Origin: Flavobacteriaceae bacterium
GTDB taxonomy: Bacteria; Bacteroidota; Bacteroidia; Flavobacteriales; Flavobacteriaceae
Direction of reading: 5' to 3'
DNA length: 64,000 nt
NCBI GenBank assembly: GCA_016649715.1
Contig: JAENXC010000006.1
Span: 1-64,000, forward strand
Both the position numbers and the translations under genes were made by a program. The notes beneath the pieces are model-generated. The model worked only from the letters and a program-made list of their open reading frames with translations, made no database searches and was not told the origin of the DNA. Positions 50,503 through 60,138 of the stretch are shown piece after piece. The first letter of the stretch is position 1; each line of letters starts with the position of its first letter.

Positions 50503-53231
50503 TAATCTATTTCTTTTTCGGTGAATGGAATGCTTGGGTCGCAAATTTCCAATATTAATTTTTTCAGCTCAACAGTGAAATTTTCTAAAGTTTCATCTGT
50601 AATAATTTGGGTTTTAGTGCGGCTTCCGGATTTTTCCTTTACCCCAAATTTCAAAAACCCGTTGCTCAAATTTTTAAAGGAAATGATTCCCGCTTCGGCA
50701 TTGTTTACAGGAATCATTTCGTTCATCATCAATGTGTAAGTCAAAATTTGAAACACTTTGCTGAACTTGTAATCTTGGTTCAGCTCTTCCCAATCTATCA
50801 GTTCCACATCGCCTTGTTTTACCAAACCTGTTTTATAGTCAATAATGCGAAGTTGCCCGTTGTATTCATCCACCCTGTCAACTTTTCCGTGAATTTTTAC
50901 TGGAAAATCAAGCTCAGGAATTGGAACTTCCAATGTAAGATTTGTTTCAATTTTAAGGATTTTAACTTCGTTTCCGGCTTCAACTTCCACGATTTCCCTG
51001 TCAATGAAATTTGAAAAATACCGCTTTGCCACTTCAAAAATAATGAGGTTTTTCCCTTTGGAAAAAGTGCCGCCTTTAAAGGTTTTTTTAAACTGAAGGG
51101 TCACTTCTTCGTGAATTCTTCGCTTCATTTCCAAAAGTATTTGAACCGATAGCGTTTTACCTTCCAAGGGTTTATAAAAAGTTTCCAAAGTGTCGTGAAC
51201 AATAGTGCCCAAGGTATTTGCCGCAACCGTTTCTTCAACTTCCTCAAATTCATTCAGCTTCAAAATCTTCTGAAAATAAAAATCGAGCGGATTGCGAATA
51301 TAGCTTGTCAATGCGGAAGGCGAAAAACCTTTTTCAGCAATCTCGCGCAGACGCTGCACAACAGCTTCGGTTTTTTCTATTTGTTTTAAAGGTTGCGGTT
51401 TTATTTGAACCTTCGGAGAAAGGATACGCTTTTCAATGGTGTGGTTTGGGTGTTTTTCAATCTCCAATTGCCTGATGAAACGGCTCTTTTCGCCCGTATT
51501 TATTCCTTCCGAATGATTGTTGTAGAGCAAGGTAACGTTTTTGGCCCGTTGCAATAATCTGTAAAAGTGATAGGTATAAATGGCATCCTTTTCAGTATAA
51601 AGCGGCAAGTTGAACTGTTGTTTCAAATCATAAGTGATAAATGAAGCGTTTGATTTTCCGGAAGGGAAAATACCTTCGTTTACCGATGTGATAATCACGT
51701 TTTCAAAGTCGAGCACCCGTGTTTCCAGCACGCCCATAATTTGAAGTCCGTTATAGGCATCGCCTTCAAAATCGAGCGAAGTTGCAGCCACAAGTTCCGA
51801 AAAAAGGATCTGCACGCTTCTTATTGATTTGAGGTACGGATATTTTTCATTCAATGCCGAAATTGATCCAAACACCTCTGTGAGTCTATGAAGCACTACG
51901 CCTTCCCCAGAATCCAATTTATGCTTTCGTTGAAGTAATTCGAGAATCTTCAACGCTTTTTCTATGGCTGTTTTACTGTCATCTTTCCAGTCTTCAAAAA
52001 GAAGTTGAAGTATATCGCTCCCTAAAGGTTCTGAATATCTGGCCAAGTCCTTTGCAGAGATATGGGTACTATTTTCTGCTATCAATTTTTGAGAGATATG
52101 ACGAACATTGGGCACTAAATCATTTCCCAAGGGATGATTCAATATTGAAAAGATGTCTTTGTAATAAAAGGTTTCAGTACTTCGAAGATGAATGGAGAAA
52201 AGCAATTCAAAAAAAACAGCCACCGGGAAATTTTTCAACGAAACACCCATGGTAACGTTCAAATTTTTTACATTTTTCGGCAAGGAATACAATATAGGGA
52301 CCAGTAGATTTTCATCGCCCAGCACAATGGCGGTTTTGCTTATTTCGCCTTCGGAAAGGGTTGAGAGCAATTCACCCACATATTTTGCCTGTCCCACATT
52401 TTTTTGCACCTCCACAAATTGAAAATGTTTTGATTTTTCAAAATTGGAAGCGATGAATTTAGGTTCTACGTTCTGAAAATATTTCCACTCCTTTATGTAT
52501 TTCCTAATAAAATATGAGGCACTGTGTTTTGTATCGCTGAAAAAAGCAGAATCAGTGTCCCAATAAATCGAGGTGTTTCCAGTTTCCAAAAATGCTTGCA
52601 CAATTTGCTGCTCGGCTATGTTTAGAGCATTGAAACCGATGAAGATGTGCTGTTTAAGTGGGTTTCCATTTAAGTAATGCTCTAGATTGGAAACAGCTTC
52701 GCGGTAAACCATTCCTTGGTAACCAACATTCTCGGCTAACAATAATGATTGAATGTTTTCATAAAAAAAGGGAAGACTTTCCCAGAATTGCAAATAGTTG
52801 TTTATAAGCTCGGTTTTTTCGTTTGTTACGCCCCAACGTTCCAGAGTTTTAATACTGGCCAAGTAGCTGAAAAATGGTTTTGGTTCAACCAGATATCTAT
52901 CAATTTCATTAAAATCGTTTAACAGTGTAATTGCCCAAGTGGAATAGGTTTCGAAATCGTCTTTTTCAGCGATAGTAGTAGTCTTTACATACGCTTCATA
53001 GCTTTTGAAAAGCAATTCGGTATTGTCTATTATTTTAAGGTTGGAAAGTTCTTCCACGAATTCCTCTATACTGCATATTCGAGGAGCAAACTGAGTTTTG
53101 GAGATTTCCCTTTTCAATTCATTCATCAAAAATCCGCCGGCTCTTTTGCTAGGCAGTATAAATGTAATTTCAGAAATATCCGAAGTGGATTTTTGAATAT
53201 CGGCGAGGGTTTCTTGAAGGAATGTTACCAT
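50502..53231 (-). CDS. AddB-like PD-(D/E)XK nuclease subunit
   Basis: This 909-residue protein has a degenerate helicase-like N-terminus (TFILPSKRAGGFLMNELKRE, with a P-loop-like region) and a C-terminal RecB-type nuclease: SPSALTSYIRNPLDFYFQKI, LGTIVHDTLETFYKPL, and the catalytic block IHGKVDRVDEYNGQLRIIDY followed by KTG. This is the layout of Bacteroidetes AddB, which with AddA processes double-strand breaks for RecA loading. The AddA-like gene is 2.8 kb away with ompA and kbl between. Gene overlaps the hydrolase start by one base. No Fe-S cysteine cluster was noticed. Confidence 0.82.
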   Translation of the reverse strand: MVTFLQETLADIQKSTSDISEITFILPSKRAGGFLMNELKREISKTQFAPRICSIEEFVEELSNLKIIDNTELLFKSYEAYVKTTTIAEKDDFETYSTWAITLLNDFNEIDRYLVEPKPFFSYLASIKTLERWGVTNEKTELINNYLQFWESLPFFYENIQSLLLAENVGYQGMVYREAVSNLEHYLNGNPLKQHIFIGFNALNIAEQQIVQAFLETGNTSIYWDTDSAFFSDTKHSASYFIRKYIKEWKYFQNVEPKFIASNFEKSKHFQFVEVQKNVGQAKYVGELLSTLSEGEISKTAIVLGDENLLVPILYSLPKNVKNLNVTMGVSLKNFPVAVFFELLFSIHLRSTETFYYKDIFSILNHPLGNDLVPNVRHISQKLIAENSTHISAKDLARYSEPLGSDILQLLFEDWKDDSKTAIEKALKILELLQRKHKLDSGEGVVLHRLTEVFGSISALNEKYPYLKSIRSVQILFSELVAATSLDFEGDAYNGLQIMGVLETRVLDFENVIITSVNEGIFPSGKSNASFITYDLKQQFNLPLYTEKDAIYTYHFYRLLQRAKNVTLLYNNHSEGINTGEKSRFIRQLEIEKHPNHTIEKRILSPKVQIKPQPLKQIEKTEAVVQRLREIAEKGFSPSALTSYIRNPLDFYFQKILKLNEFEEVEETVAANTLGTIVHDTLETFYKPLEGKTLSVQILLEMKRRIHEEVTLQFKKTFKGGTFSKGKNLIIFEVAKRYFSNFIDREIVEVEAGNEVKILKIETNLTLEVPIPELDFPVKIHGKVDRVDEYNGQLRIIDYKTGLVKQGDVELIDWEELNQDYKFSKVFQILTYTLMMNEMIPVNNAEAGIISFKNLSNGFLKFGVKEKSGSRTKTQIITDETLENFTVELKKLILEICDPSIPFTEKEID

Positions 53232-53244
53232 AGCCTAAAAATAA

Positions 53245-53273
53245 GAAACGCCCCCGAAAATCGGGAGCGTTTC
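53245..53273 (-). terminator. Rho-independent terminator after the OmpA gene
   Basis: GAAACGC(T/C)CCCGA arms around a TTTT loop (53245-53273) form a GC-rich hairpin followed on the minus strand by TTTCTTATTTT. It separates ompA from the AddB-like gene, although the start of the latter at 53231 lies immediately behind it. Confidence 0.82.
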
Positions 53274-53305
53274 AATAATATTTATTTAAGATTTATCTGT
53301 TGAAA

Positions 53306-54694
53306 TTATTTCACTAATGAAATCTCAACACGACGGTTTTGTTGTCTTCCAGCTGCAGTATTGTTAGTTGCAATTGGTCTGTCTTCACCAAAACCTTCAG
53401 AGGTCAATCTTGCACCTTGCATACCGATTGTGGTTAAGTAATCTCTTACTGAAGCAGCTCTTTCTTTAGAAAGCTTCATATTGTAAGCATCACTACCGCG
53501 GCTATCAGTATGTCCTTCAACCAAGAAGTTAGCGTTAGGATATTCTTTCATTATGTCAGCAATACTTTGAAGTGCAGAATAAGACTCTTTTCTGATAGTT
53601 GCTTTGTCATAATCAAACAAGATAGTTTTAGAGTAATCGTTCAATTGCTTGATGATTTCCACAGAAACTTCTGGGCAACCTTTGTTGGCTACTGTACCAG
53701 GAACATCTGGACACTGATCGTCTTTGTCAAGAACACCATCACCATCTCTGTCTTTGTAAGGACAACCGTTGTTAGCTTTTGGACCAGCTTCGTTTGGACA
53801 AGCATCATCTTTATCAGCGATACCATCGCCATCAGCATCTGGACATCCATTAAGTGCAGCTAAACCAGCAACAGTAGGACATTCGTCAAGATGATCTGGA
53901 ACACCGTCACCGTCAGTATCAGGGCAACCGTTGAATTCAGCAAGACCTGGAGTGTTTGGACACTCATCTTTTCTGTCTTCGATGCCGTCACCGTCAGTAT
54001 CAGGACAACCGTTGAATTCGGCTAAACCTGGAGTTTCTGGACATTCGTCATCTTTGTCGAAGATTCCGTCACCATCAGTATCTTTTCCTCCAAATTGGAA
54101 TACGATACCAGCAGAGTGTTGGAAATGTGTAACACCATAAGCATCCTCAAATGCATGCTTGTAAGTTGATTGAAGGTTAAGAGCTATATTGTCTGTAAAC
54201 CAAAACTTAACTCCAGCAATTGCGTTTCCAGTACCAAACCCGATATCATCTATCCAAGTATAACCACCACCGATACCTATAGATGGGTCAAACCAGCTAC
54301 CGCCTAAAGCTTTTCTGAAGCTGTATTTAATTTCTCCATCAGCACCGTAGTAGCTAAGGTCGTTTACAGCAACATCTCCCATTTTATCAATACGGTTGAT
54401 AGTACCTGCTGCGGTAAATACAAAACCACTTCCAATATATCTGCTAACTGCAACTTTGGAAACTGAAGGCAGAATGTTCCAGTGGTCATTTGCATTAAAA
54501 TACTCGTCAAAGATGTCTCCTCTCATACCATTCTGTTGGTATAGTAATTGACTGTCGTTAAGTCCAGCTGGATAAACGTCAACAGCGTTCATACCAACCT
54601 CAACAGCCCAAGGATTGTTTTCGTCTTGTGCGTTTGCCACCCCGATTCCCATGAATAGGATAGCAGCAACTAATAATCTGTTAAGATGTTTCAT
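53306..54694 (-). CDS. OmpA family outer-membrane protein with thrombospondin type-3 repeats
   Basis: This 462-residue protein has a signal peptide ([22 protein letters not shown]), an N-terminal beta-barrel-like domain of about 190 residues, five calcium-binding TSP3 repeats of DTDGDGI.D..D.CP type (about residues 205-335), and a C-terminal OmpA domain that binds peptidoglycan ([65 protein letters not shown]). It joins the outer membrane to the cell wall, as in other Flavobacteriia, where such proteins are very abundant. A consensus promoter and terminator bound it, so it is a monocistronic, highly expressed gene. Confidence 0.95.
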   Translation of the reverse strand: MKHLNRLLVAAILFMGIGVANAQDENNPWAVEVGMNAVDVYPAGLNDSQLLYQQNGMRGDIFDEYFNANDHWNILPSVSKVAVSRYIGSGFVFTAAGTINRIDKMGDVAVNDLSYYGADGEIKYSFRKALGGSWFDPSIGIGGGYTWIDDIGFGTGNAIAGVKFWFTDNIALNLQSTYKHAFEDAYGVTHFQHSAGIVFQFGGKDTDGDGIFDKDDECPETPGLAEFNGCPDTDGDGIEDRKDECPNTPGLAEFNGCPDTDGDGVPDHLDECPTVAGLAALNGCPDADGDGIADKDDACPNEAGPKANNGCPYKDRDGDGVLDKDDQCPDVPGTVANKGCPEVSVEIIKQLNDYSKTILFDYDKATIRKESYSALQSIADIMKEYPNANFLVEGHTDSRGSDAYNMKLSKERAASVRDYLTTIGMQGARLTSEGFGEDRPIATNNTAAGRQQNRRVEISLVK

Positions 54695-54729
54695 ATTCGA
54701 TTGTTTAATTTTTAAGTGTTAATTAAGAG

Positions 54730-54761
54730 CAAAAGTAAGTTGTTAAATATTATAAACAAAA
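54730..54761 (-). promoter_or_regulatory. Consensus Bacteroidetes promoter of the OmpA gene
   Basis: On the minus strand TTTTG (54757-54761) is followed by a 19-base spacer and TACTTTTG (54730-54737). This is the -33/-7 arrangement of Bacteroidetes housekeeping sigma factor promoters at its known best spacing. Transcription would start near 54724, giving a leader of about 30 bases. Confidence 0.85.
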
Positions 54762-54816
54762 GCAAATCTAATAAAATTTTCCTAAAGTGGTTGCTATTGA
54801 TACGGAAATAAAGGAT

Positions 54817-56016
54817 TTAATGGTTTATGACCCCCAATTTTTTTCCAATCTTAATAAAAGCCATTATGGCTTTGTCCAAATGTTCCCTAGTATGCGCTGC
54901 TGAAAGCTGTACACGAATTCTCGCCTTTCCTTTTGGCACTACTGGAAAAAAGAAGCCAATTACATAAATCCCTTCCTGTAATAACATATCTGCCATTTGT
55001 TGTGAAAGCTTCGCATCGTATAGCATTACGGGAACTATGGCAGAATCGCCATCAATAATATCAAAACCTGCTTCTTTCATTCCTTTTTTAAAATAGGAAG
55101 TGTTTTCGGCAAGTTTATCGCGAAGTGACGTATCTTCGGAAAGCATTTCGAATACTTTAATAGATGCTCCTACAATTGCGGGCGCCAATGAGTTTGAAAA
55201 AAGATACGGCCGTGAACGCTGGCGAAGCATTTCAATTATTTCCTTTTTCCCCGTTGTATAACCGCCCATTGCACCGCCCAAAGCCTTTCCAAGGGTCCCT
55301 GTAATGATATCTATTCTCCCCATTACGCCCTTCTCTTCCAAAGTTCCTCTCCCAGTTTTACCAATGAAACCTGCAGCGTGACATTCATCTATCATTAGCA
55401 TTGCGTCATATTTATCGGCCAAATCGCAAATTTTGTCCAAAGGCGCAACCAAACCATCCATTGAAAACACGCCATCGGTAACTATAATTTTAAACCTTGC
55501 TCCATTTTCATTTGCAGCAATTAATTGCTTTTCCAAATCTTCCATATTACTGTTTTCGTAACGGTAGCGGGCTGCTTTACACAAGCGCACACCGTCAATA
55601 ATGGATGCGTGGTTCAACGAATCTGAAATGATTGCGTCTTCTTCGCCAAAAAGCGGTTCAAAAACACCGCCGTTAGCATCGAAGCAGGCAGCATAAAGTA
55701 TAGTATCCTCAGTTCCGTAAAAATTGGCAATTTTTTTCTCCAGTTTTTTGTGGATATCCTGCGTGCCACAAATAAAGCGGACAGACGACATTCCAAAACC
55801 GTGCGTGTCCATGGCATCTTTGGCAGCTTGTATCACTTCTTTGTTAGCGGATAACCCTAAATAGTTGTTCGCGCAGAAGTTTAAAACCTTTTCGCCTGTG
55901 GAAATGGTAATCTCGGCATCCTGAGGCGAAGTAATAATACGCTCTCTTTTATAAAGACCATTGTCTTTTATTTCTTCCAGTTCTTTCTGAAGATGATCTT
56001 TTATTTTTCCGTACAT
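54817..56016 (-). CDS. kbl: Glycine C-acetyltransferase (2-amino-3-ketobutyrate CoA ligase)
   Basis: This 399-residue PLP enzyme cleaves 2-amino-3-ketobutyrate with CoA to glycine and acetyl-CoA in threonine breakdown. It has the alpha-oxoamine synthase pattern: [72 protein letters not shown] and the PLP lysine in [14 protein letters not shown]. The N-terminal motif and HxxKLE signature fit Kbl rather than BioF or 5-aminolevulinate synthase. No threonine dehydrogenase gene lies beside it. It is 24 bases downstream of the AddA-like gene. Confidence 0.92.
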   Translation of the reverse strand: MYGKIKDHLQKELEEIKDNGLYKRERIITSPQDAEITISTGEKVLNFCANNYLGLSANKEVIQAAKDAMDTHGFGMSSVRFICGTQDIHKKLEKKIANFYGTEDTILYAACFDANGGVFEPLFGEEDAIISDSLNHASIIDGVRLCKAARYRYENSNMEDLEKQLIAANENGARFKIIVTDGVFSMDGLVAPLDKICDLADKYDAMLMIDECHAAGFIGKTGRGTLEEKGVMGRIDIITGTLGKALGGAMGGYTTGKKEIIEMLRQRSRPYLFSNSLAPAIVGASIKVFEMLSEDTSLRDKLAENTSYFKKGMKEAGFDIIDGDSAIVPVMLYDAKLSQQMADMLLQEGIYVIGFFFPVVPKGKARIRVQLSAAHTREHLDKAIMAFIKIGKKLGVINH

Positions 56017-56040
56017 TTTCTCTGTTTTTAAAATTCAAAA

Positions 56041-59000
56041 TTAAACTTTATTTATTACTATTTCATCCTCGTTACTATAGATAAGTATTTTTTCGGAAAT
56101 CATAAATCCCATTTCTAGCAAAGCATTTGCATAATCATTCAATTGGTCTTTGTGCCAAATTTTCGGGCTTCCTGTTTTGTAATCTACTAATGTTGAATTG
56201 TTTTCCGAATTTATATTTATTCTGTCAGGCCGTAAAACCAAACCGTTTTTTGTGATGATGCTTCGTTCGTTATAAACTTTATCAGCACCGGTAAAAAGCT
56301 TTTTCAATTCCGGATGTTGCATAATTTGATTGACCGTTTTCTTTAAAATTCCAAATTCTTCCTTCGGAATGATTGCACGTGCTTCCAGTTCGGTCAAAAC
56401 TCTTCCTGCATCTGCTTCTGAAATAATTTGGGCCATGGTTTCGTGCAACAGATTTCCTGCAGAAATGGCCGCTTCGGTTTCTTCCAAATAAATTTCTTCG
56501 GAAAATACCATTTTAAGCCCATGGATTTTCGGATTGCTGGATAAATATATAGGTATGGTTTGGGAAACGACTTCCTTTTCTTCCACCGAATTGGCGGACA
56601 GGTTTGAAATCTTTTGCAAATCCTCTCCGAACTCATAAACCGTTTGATCTCCGTTCCACCTATTTTTATGCTTCAAAAACTCCATAAAAAGATGGTTGTA
56701 AGTTGAAGGAATCCCGTCTCTGGGTTCGGTTGGCATTTCAGCAAAAACATAAAGTTTTTCAACTGCCCGCGTTAAAGTAACGTACAGCAAATTTATAGCG
56801 TCCAACTCCAACTGGCTTCGGTGTTCGTTGTACATTTTTTCACCGACTTCGCCGTAATTGGCAATTTCGGATTTATAATTTATTTGCGCTTCTTTAAAGC
56901 TGAAATCCCCGTTTTCCAAAGGAAACCAAAGCTTGTCATATTTGCCATCGTACAGCTGAATGTCCGCAAAAGGAAAAATCACTACCGGAAATTCCAGCCC
57001 TTTTGCTTTGTGAATGGTCATTAATTGAACGGCGTTCGTCCCTTCACCCGCGGGGATGGAAGCACTTTCCTTTTTGGTTTCCCAATGGTCTAAAAACGAA
57101 ATTTTATCAGCCTGCGGTTGTTGTTCAAATTCATAAACCAAATCCATAAAACCGAAGAGATACGCATCTGCAAAATCGGCCAATTTGAATTGCTCAATAC
57201 AATATTCAAAAGCTTCGTAAAGCGAAACGGAACGCATTTCGGCAAAAGTGAAATCAACGCCGTATTCCTTTAAATTTTGAGTGAATTTTTCTTCCGAAAT
57301 ATTTAGGAATTTTATGAAAAAAGTGTGTTTTTCCTGCCTGTCGGCAGGCATGGCTTTTGAAATATTTAGTTGGTCATAAAGCAAATCAAGCAATTGTATT
57401 TTGGCTTCGTCGTTATTTGGATACAGACAAACCTGCAACGAAAAAACCAAAATCTGCACCAAGAACGAAGACTGAAGCAATAAGGTTTCCGATGAAATAA
57501 CTGGCACGCCGCCCTCCATCAAAAAGGTGCCGAGCGCAATCCCGTCCGCTTTTCTTCGCGTTAAAATACAGATATCACTTTCTGAAAATCCGTTGTTTTT
57601 TACACTTTGAATTGTTTCGTAAACCAAGTTTGAATATGCTTCTTCTTTGTCAGCCTTTTTCTGTTTTTCGATGAATTCAAATTTTATGTAGCCCTCTTTT
57701 TTATCGTTTCGGTTTTGATTGTTGCCGTCTTGATATAGTTTTCCGTGGCCTTCATCAGCAAAATAGGAAGAAACGAAGGTGAAAAACTGATTGTTGAAAT
57801 CTACAATTTCGGCACAACTTCTATAATTGGTGCCCAATGAAAGCACCTCCTTTTCGCGCTGAAAAGGATTACCGTTTCCATACAAATCCATAAATTGTTC
57901 GGGCAAACCACCTCGCCAACGATAGATGGATTGTTTGGCATCGCCTACCAACAAAAGGCTTCCGGAATTTGGCTCCAATTGTTGCGACAGTGCATTGTCA
58001 ATGAGCGGAATCAAATTTTCCCACTGCAATTTTGAAGTATCCTGAAATTCGTCAATAAAAAAGTGGTGGTATTTTTCGCCCAATCGTTCATAAATAAATG
58101 GTGCCGGCTGATTTTTTATTTCCTTGTTTATCAGCGAATTGAATTCTGAAATAGGAAGAATATTTTTTTCTTTCTTTATGGTTTCAATTTCTTGATTTAC
58201 CAAGTTTATTACTGAAAGCGGAGTTACGTTTTTCAGCATATTTTCAATCAAAAGCAATTTGAAAACAAGCTCTTTTGTCTTTTGAAAATTTTCAATAAAA
58301 TTAGGCGTCAATTCATCAATTATAGTCCCAACTTCAGCGGAAACCCGCCCCGGATAGAGCGGTTTTTCGCCCATGGTTTCCTGCCATTTTGCACTGAAAT
58401 TTAAATCATACCTGCCAGTTGAAAGGTTTTGAAAATGTTTCGGCAAATAACTGCCGCTGAAATCATCATCCTGCAACCCGCTTTCTTCAATAAGCTGAAG
58501 GGTTTGTGAGGCAATGTTTTCTATTTCTGAAGAAAGGTTTTTCTTTTTAAGCAGCAATTGCTTTTTGAATTCCAAAAAATCTTCCAAGGTTTTCTGTTTC
58601 AAAATCGAGACGTGTTCCGAATCATTTTCGTCGTAAAGCAATTTGGCGGCATTTGCAATATCGCGGGAGATGTCCCACGATTTGTCATCATCGGTTTTTT
58701 CCAATGCAAAATCGAGCAACACCCTGGTTATTTCTTTGTTTTCACCTGCTTTGCTCAACAATAGATCCACGGCTTCAGCCAAAAGCTCCGGAATATCGAG
58801 TGTTACTTCAAAATTGGTTGCCAGTTTTAAATCGCGTGCAAAAGTGCGGATCAATCTGTGGTTGAACTTGTCTATTGTTTCAACACTAAAGCCTGCGTAA
58901 TTATGTAGTAAGTTTTTCAGTATTTTACGGGAACGGATTTGGATTTCTTCAACATTCATCCCTGTTTCTTCCGCAATTTTATGCATCATCGGCAGCGGTT

Positions 59001-59259
59001 CTGCCACGCTTTTTTCCTGCCTGCCGGCAGGCACGGCTTCGGAAAAATTTACCAGCGTTTCCACGATGCGTTGCTTCATTTCAGAAACCGCTTTATTCGT
59101 AAAAGTGATTGCCAAAAGGTGTTTGAAATAGTCGTCTTGTTTTGAAGACAGAATTTGTTTCAAATATTCTTTTACCAGCGTAAAGGTTTTTCCGCTTCCT
59201 GCCGCGGCATCGTAAATTGAAAAGGAGGATTGTTTTTTCAAGAAATTGACATTTTGCAC
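56041..59259 (-). CDS. AddA-like UvrD-type helicase-nuclease
   Basis: This 1072-residue protein is a superfamily 1 helicase with a C-terminal RecB-like nuclease. Motifs: Walker A (YDAAAGSGKTFTLVKEYL, residues 16-33), AITFTNKAVSEMKQRI, Walker B (FIDEFQDTSKLQWENL), VGDAKQSIYRWRGG, GTNYRSCAEIV, LMTIHKAKGLEFPVVIFP, NLLYVTLTRAVEKLYVF, and nuclease block RPDRIN...LVDYKTGSPK. With the AddB-like protein it should process DNA ends. The start is a GTG at 59259, as no in-frame ATG fits. Two palindrome copies are in frame: AVPAGRQEK (about residues 75-83) and AMPADRQEK (about 636-645). Confidence 0.85.
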   Translation of the reverse strand: MQNVNFLKKQSSFSIYDAAAGSGKTFTLVKEYLKQILSSKQDDYFKHLLAITFTNKAVSEMKQRIVETLVNFSEAVPAGRQEKSVAEPLPMMHKIAEETGMNVEEIQIRSRKILKNLLHNYAGFSVETIDKFNHRLIRTFARDLKLATNFEVTLDIPELLAEAVDLLLSKAGENKEITRVLLDFALEKTDDDKSWDISRDIANAAKLLYDENDSEHVSILKQKTLEDFLEFKKQLLLKKKNLSSEIENIASQTLQLIEESGLQDDDFSGSYLPKHFQNLSTGRYDLNFSAKWQETMGEKPLYPGRVSAEVGTIIDELTPNFIENFQKTKELVFKLLLIENMLKNVTPLSVINLVNQEIETIKKEKNILPISEFNSLINKEIKNQPAPFIYERLGEKYHHFFIDEFQDTSKLQWENLIPLIDNALSQQLEPNSGSLLLVGDAKQSIYRWRGGLPEQFMDLYGNGNPFQREKEVLSLGTNYRSCAEIVDFNNQFFTFVSSYFADEGHGKLYQDGNNQNRNDKKEGYIKFEFIEKQKKADKEEAYSNLVYETIQSVKNNGFSESDICILTRRKADGIALGTFLMEGGVPVISSETLLLQSSFLVQILVFSLQVCLYPNNDEAKIQLLDLLYDQLNISKAMPADRQEKHTFFIKFLNISEEKFTQNLKEYGVDFTFAEMRSVSLYEAFEYCIEQFKLADFADAYLFGFMDLVYEFEQQPQADKISFLDHWETKKESASIPAGEGTNAVQLMTIHKAKGLEFPVVIFPFADIQLYDGKYDKLWFPLENGDFSFKEAQINYKSEIANYGEVGEKMYNEHRSQLELDAINLLYVTLTRAVEKLYVFAEMPTEPRDGIPSTYNHLFMEFLKHKNRWNGDQTVYEFGEDLQKISNLSANSVEEKEVVSQTIPIYLSSNPKIHGLKMVFSEEIYLEETEAAISAGNLLHETMAQIISEADAGRVLTELEARAIIPKEEFGILKKTVNQIMQHPELKKLFTGADKVYNERSIITKNGLVLRPDRININSENNSTLVDYKTGSPKIWHKDQLNDYANALLEMGFMISEKILIYSNEDEIVINKV
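57328..57356. repeat. GC-rich palindrome inside the AddA-like gene, diverged copy
   Basis: Core CCTGCCTGTCGGCAGG at 57333-57348; a single base change (C to T) turns the usual Gly into Asp, giving A-M-P-A-D-R-Q-E-K. It is in frame and lies in the helicase 2B-like part of the protein. Confidence 0.85.
59011..59040. repeat. GC-rich palindrome inside the AddA-like gene, intact copy
   Basis: Core CCTGCCTGCCGGCAGG at 59016-59031 preceded by TTTTT and followed by CACGGCTTC. Coding-strand reading A-V-P-A-G-R-Q-E-K, in frame, about 40 residues after motif Ia. Its flanks are the same as those of the copy in the histidine kinase gene (GCGGCTTCGGAA and CACGGCTTCGGAA). Confidence 0.88.
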
Positions 59260-59353
59260 TAAAATAGTGTTTTTATGTCTTCGGAATCAAATTAATCTAT
59301 GATTGAATAGAAATCTTATAAAAGCTATAACACTTTTAAAAAATGATAATGTC

Positions 59354-59361
59354 TAACTTTG
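59354..59361 (+). promoter_or_regulatory. Probable -7 element of the sod promoter
   Basis: TAACTTTG agrees with TAnnTTTG and lies 40 bases before the ATG, which would give a leader of about 34 bases. The expected -33 TTTG is not clear. Confidence 0.5.
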
Positions 59362-59400
59362 AGAGAATTTAGTATTAACCAATAAAAAAATGATATAATT

Positions 59401-60009
59401 ATGTCTTTCGAATTACCAAAATTACCGTACGCGTTTGACGCATTAGAACCAAACATTGATGCCAAAACGATGGAAGTACACCACGACAAACACCACCAAG
59501 GTTATACCAACAATCTTAATGCAGCCATTGAAGGAACAGCTATGGCTGGGAAAACCATCGAAAATATTTTGACTAATCTTGATATGGAAAACAAGGCCGT
59601 TCGTAACAATGGCGGCGGATTTTACAACCACAGTCTTTTTTGGAAAGTGATGTCGCCCAAAGGCGGCGGAAAACCTTCCGGCGATTTGGCAAAAGCCATT
59701 GATAGCGCTTTTGGAAGTTTCGATGCTTTTAAGGAAAAATTTTCCAACGCTGCCAAAACGCAATTTGGCTCAGGCTGGGCTTGGCTTTGTGTGCATAAAG
59801 GCGGAAAAGTGGAAGTTTGTTCCACTCCAAACCAAGACAACCCATTGATGCCAAAAGTAGGTTGTGGTGGAAATCCAATTTTAGGATTGGACGTTTGGGA
59901 ACACGCCTATTATCTGAAATACCAAAATAGGCGTCCAGACTACGTTGGCGCGTTTTGGAACGTGATTAACTGGGACGAAGTTGCTGCTAATTACGCAAAG
60001 AATAAGTAA
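59401..60009 (+). CDS. sod: Superoxide dismutase (Fe/Mn type)
   Basis: This 202-residue enzyme converts superoxide to hydrogen peroxide and oxygen. It has the Fe/Mn-SOD pattern: [53 protein letters not shown] and the C-terminal [20 protein letters not shown]. Metal ligands are His27, His82 or nearby, Asp and His of DVWEH. Fe and Mn forms cannot be told apart reliably by eye. It is cytoplasmic, lacking a signal peptide. The gene is monocistronic, with a -7 element and a strong terminator. Confidence 0.95.
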   Translation: MSFELPKLPYAFDALEPNIDAKTMEVHHDKHHQGYTNNLNAAIEGTAMAGKTIENILTNLDMENKAVRNNGGGFYNHSLFWKVMSPKGGGKPSGDLAKAIDSAFGSFDAFKEKFSNAAKTQFGSGWAWLCVHKGGKVEVCSTPNQDNPLMPKVGCGGNPILGLDVWEHAYYLKYQNRRPDYVGAFWNVINWDEVAANYAKNK

Positions 60010-60029
60010 TAAATAGATAATTGAATTCA

Positions 60030-60067
60030 AAATCCGCAGATCTAATTAGGTCTGCGGATTTTTTTTA
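60030..60067 (+). terminator. Rho-independent terminator after sod
   Basis: AAATCCGCAGA and TCTGCGGATTT arms are separated by ten bases and followed by TTTTTTT. It lies 20 bases behind the sod stop. Confidence 0.9.
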
Positions 60068-60138
60068 TAAATTTTTGTCAGCCTTTTTTCATAGTTAGTG
60101 GGATTGACTCCCATAAGATTGATGTTATAAGAAAATGT

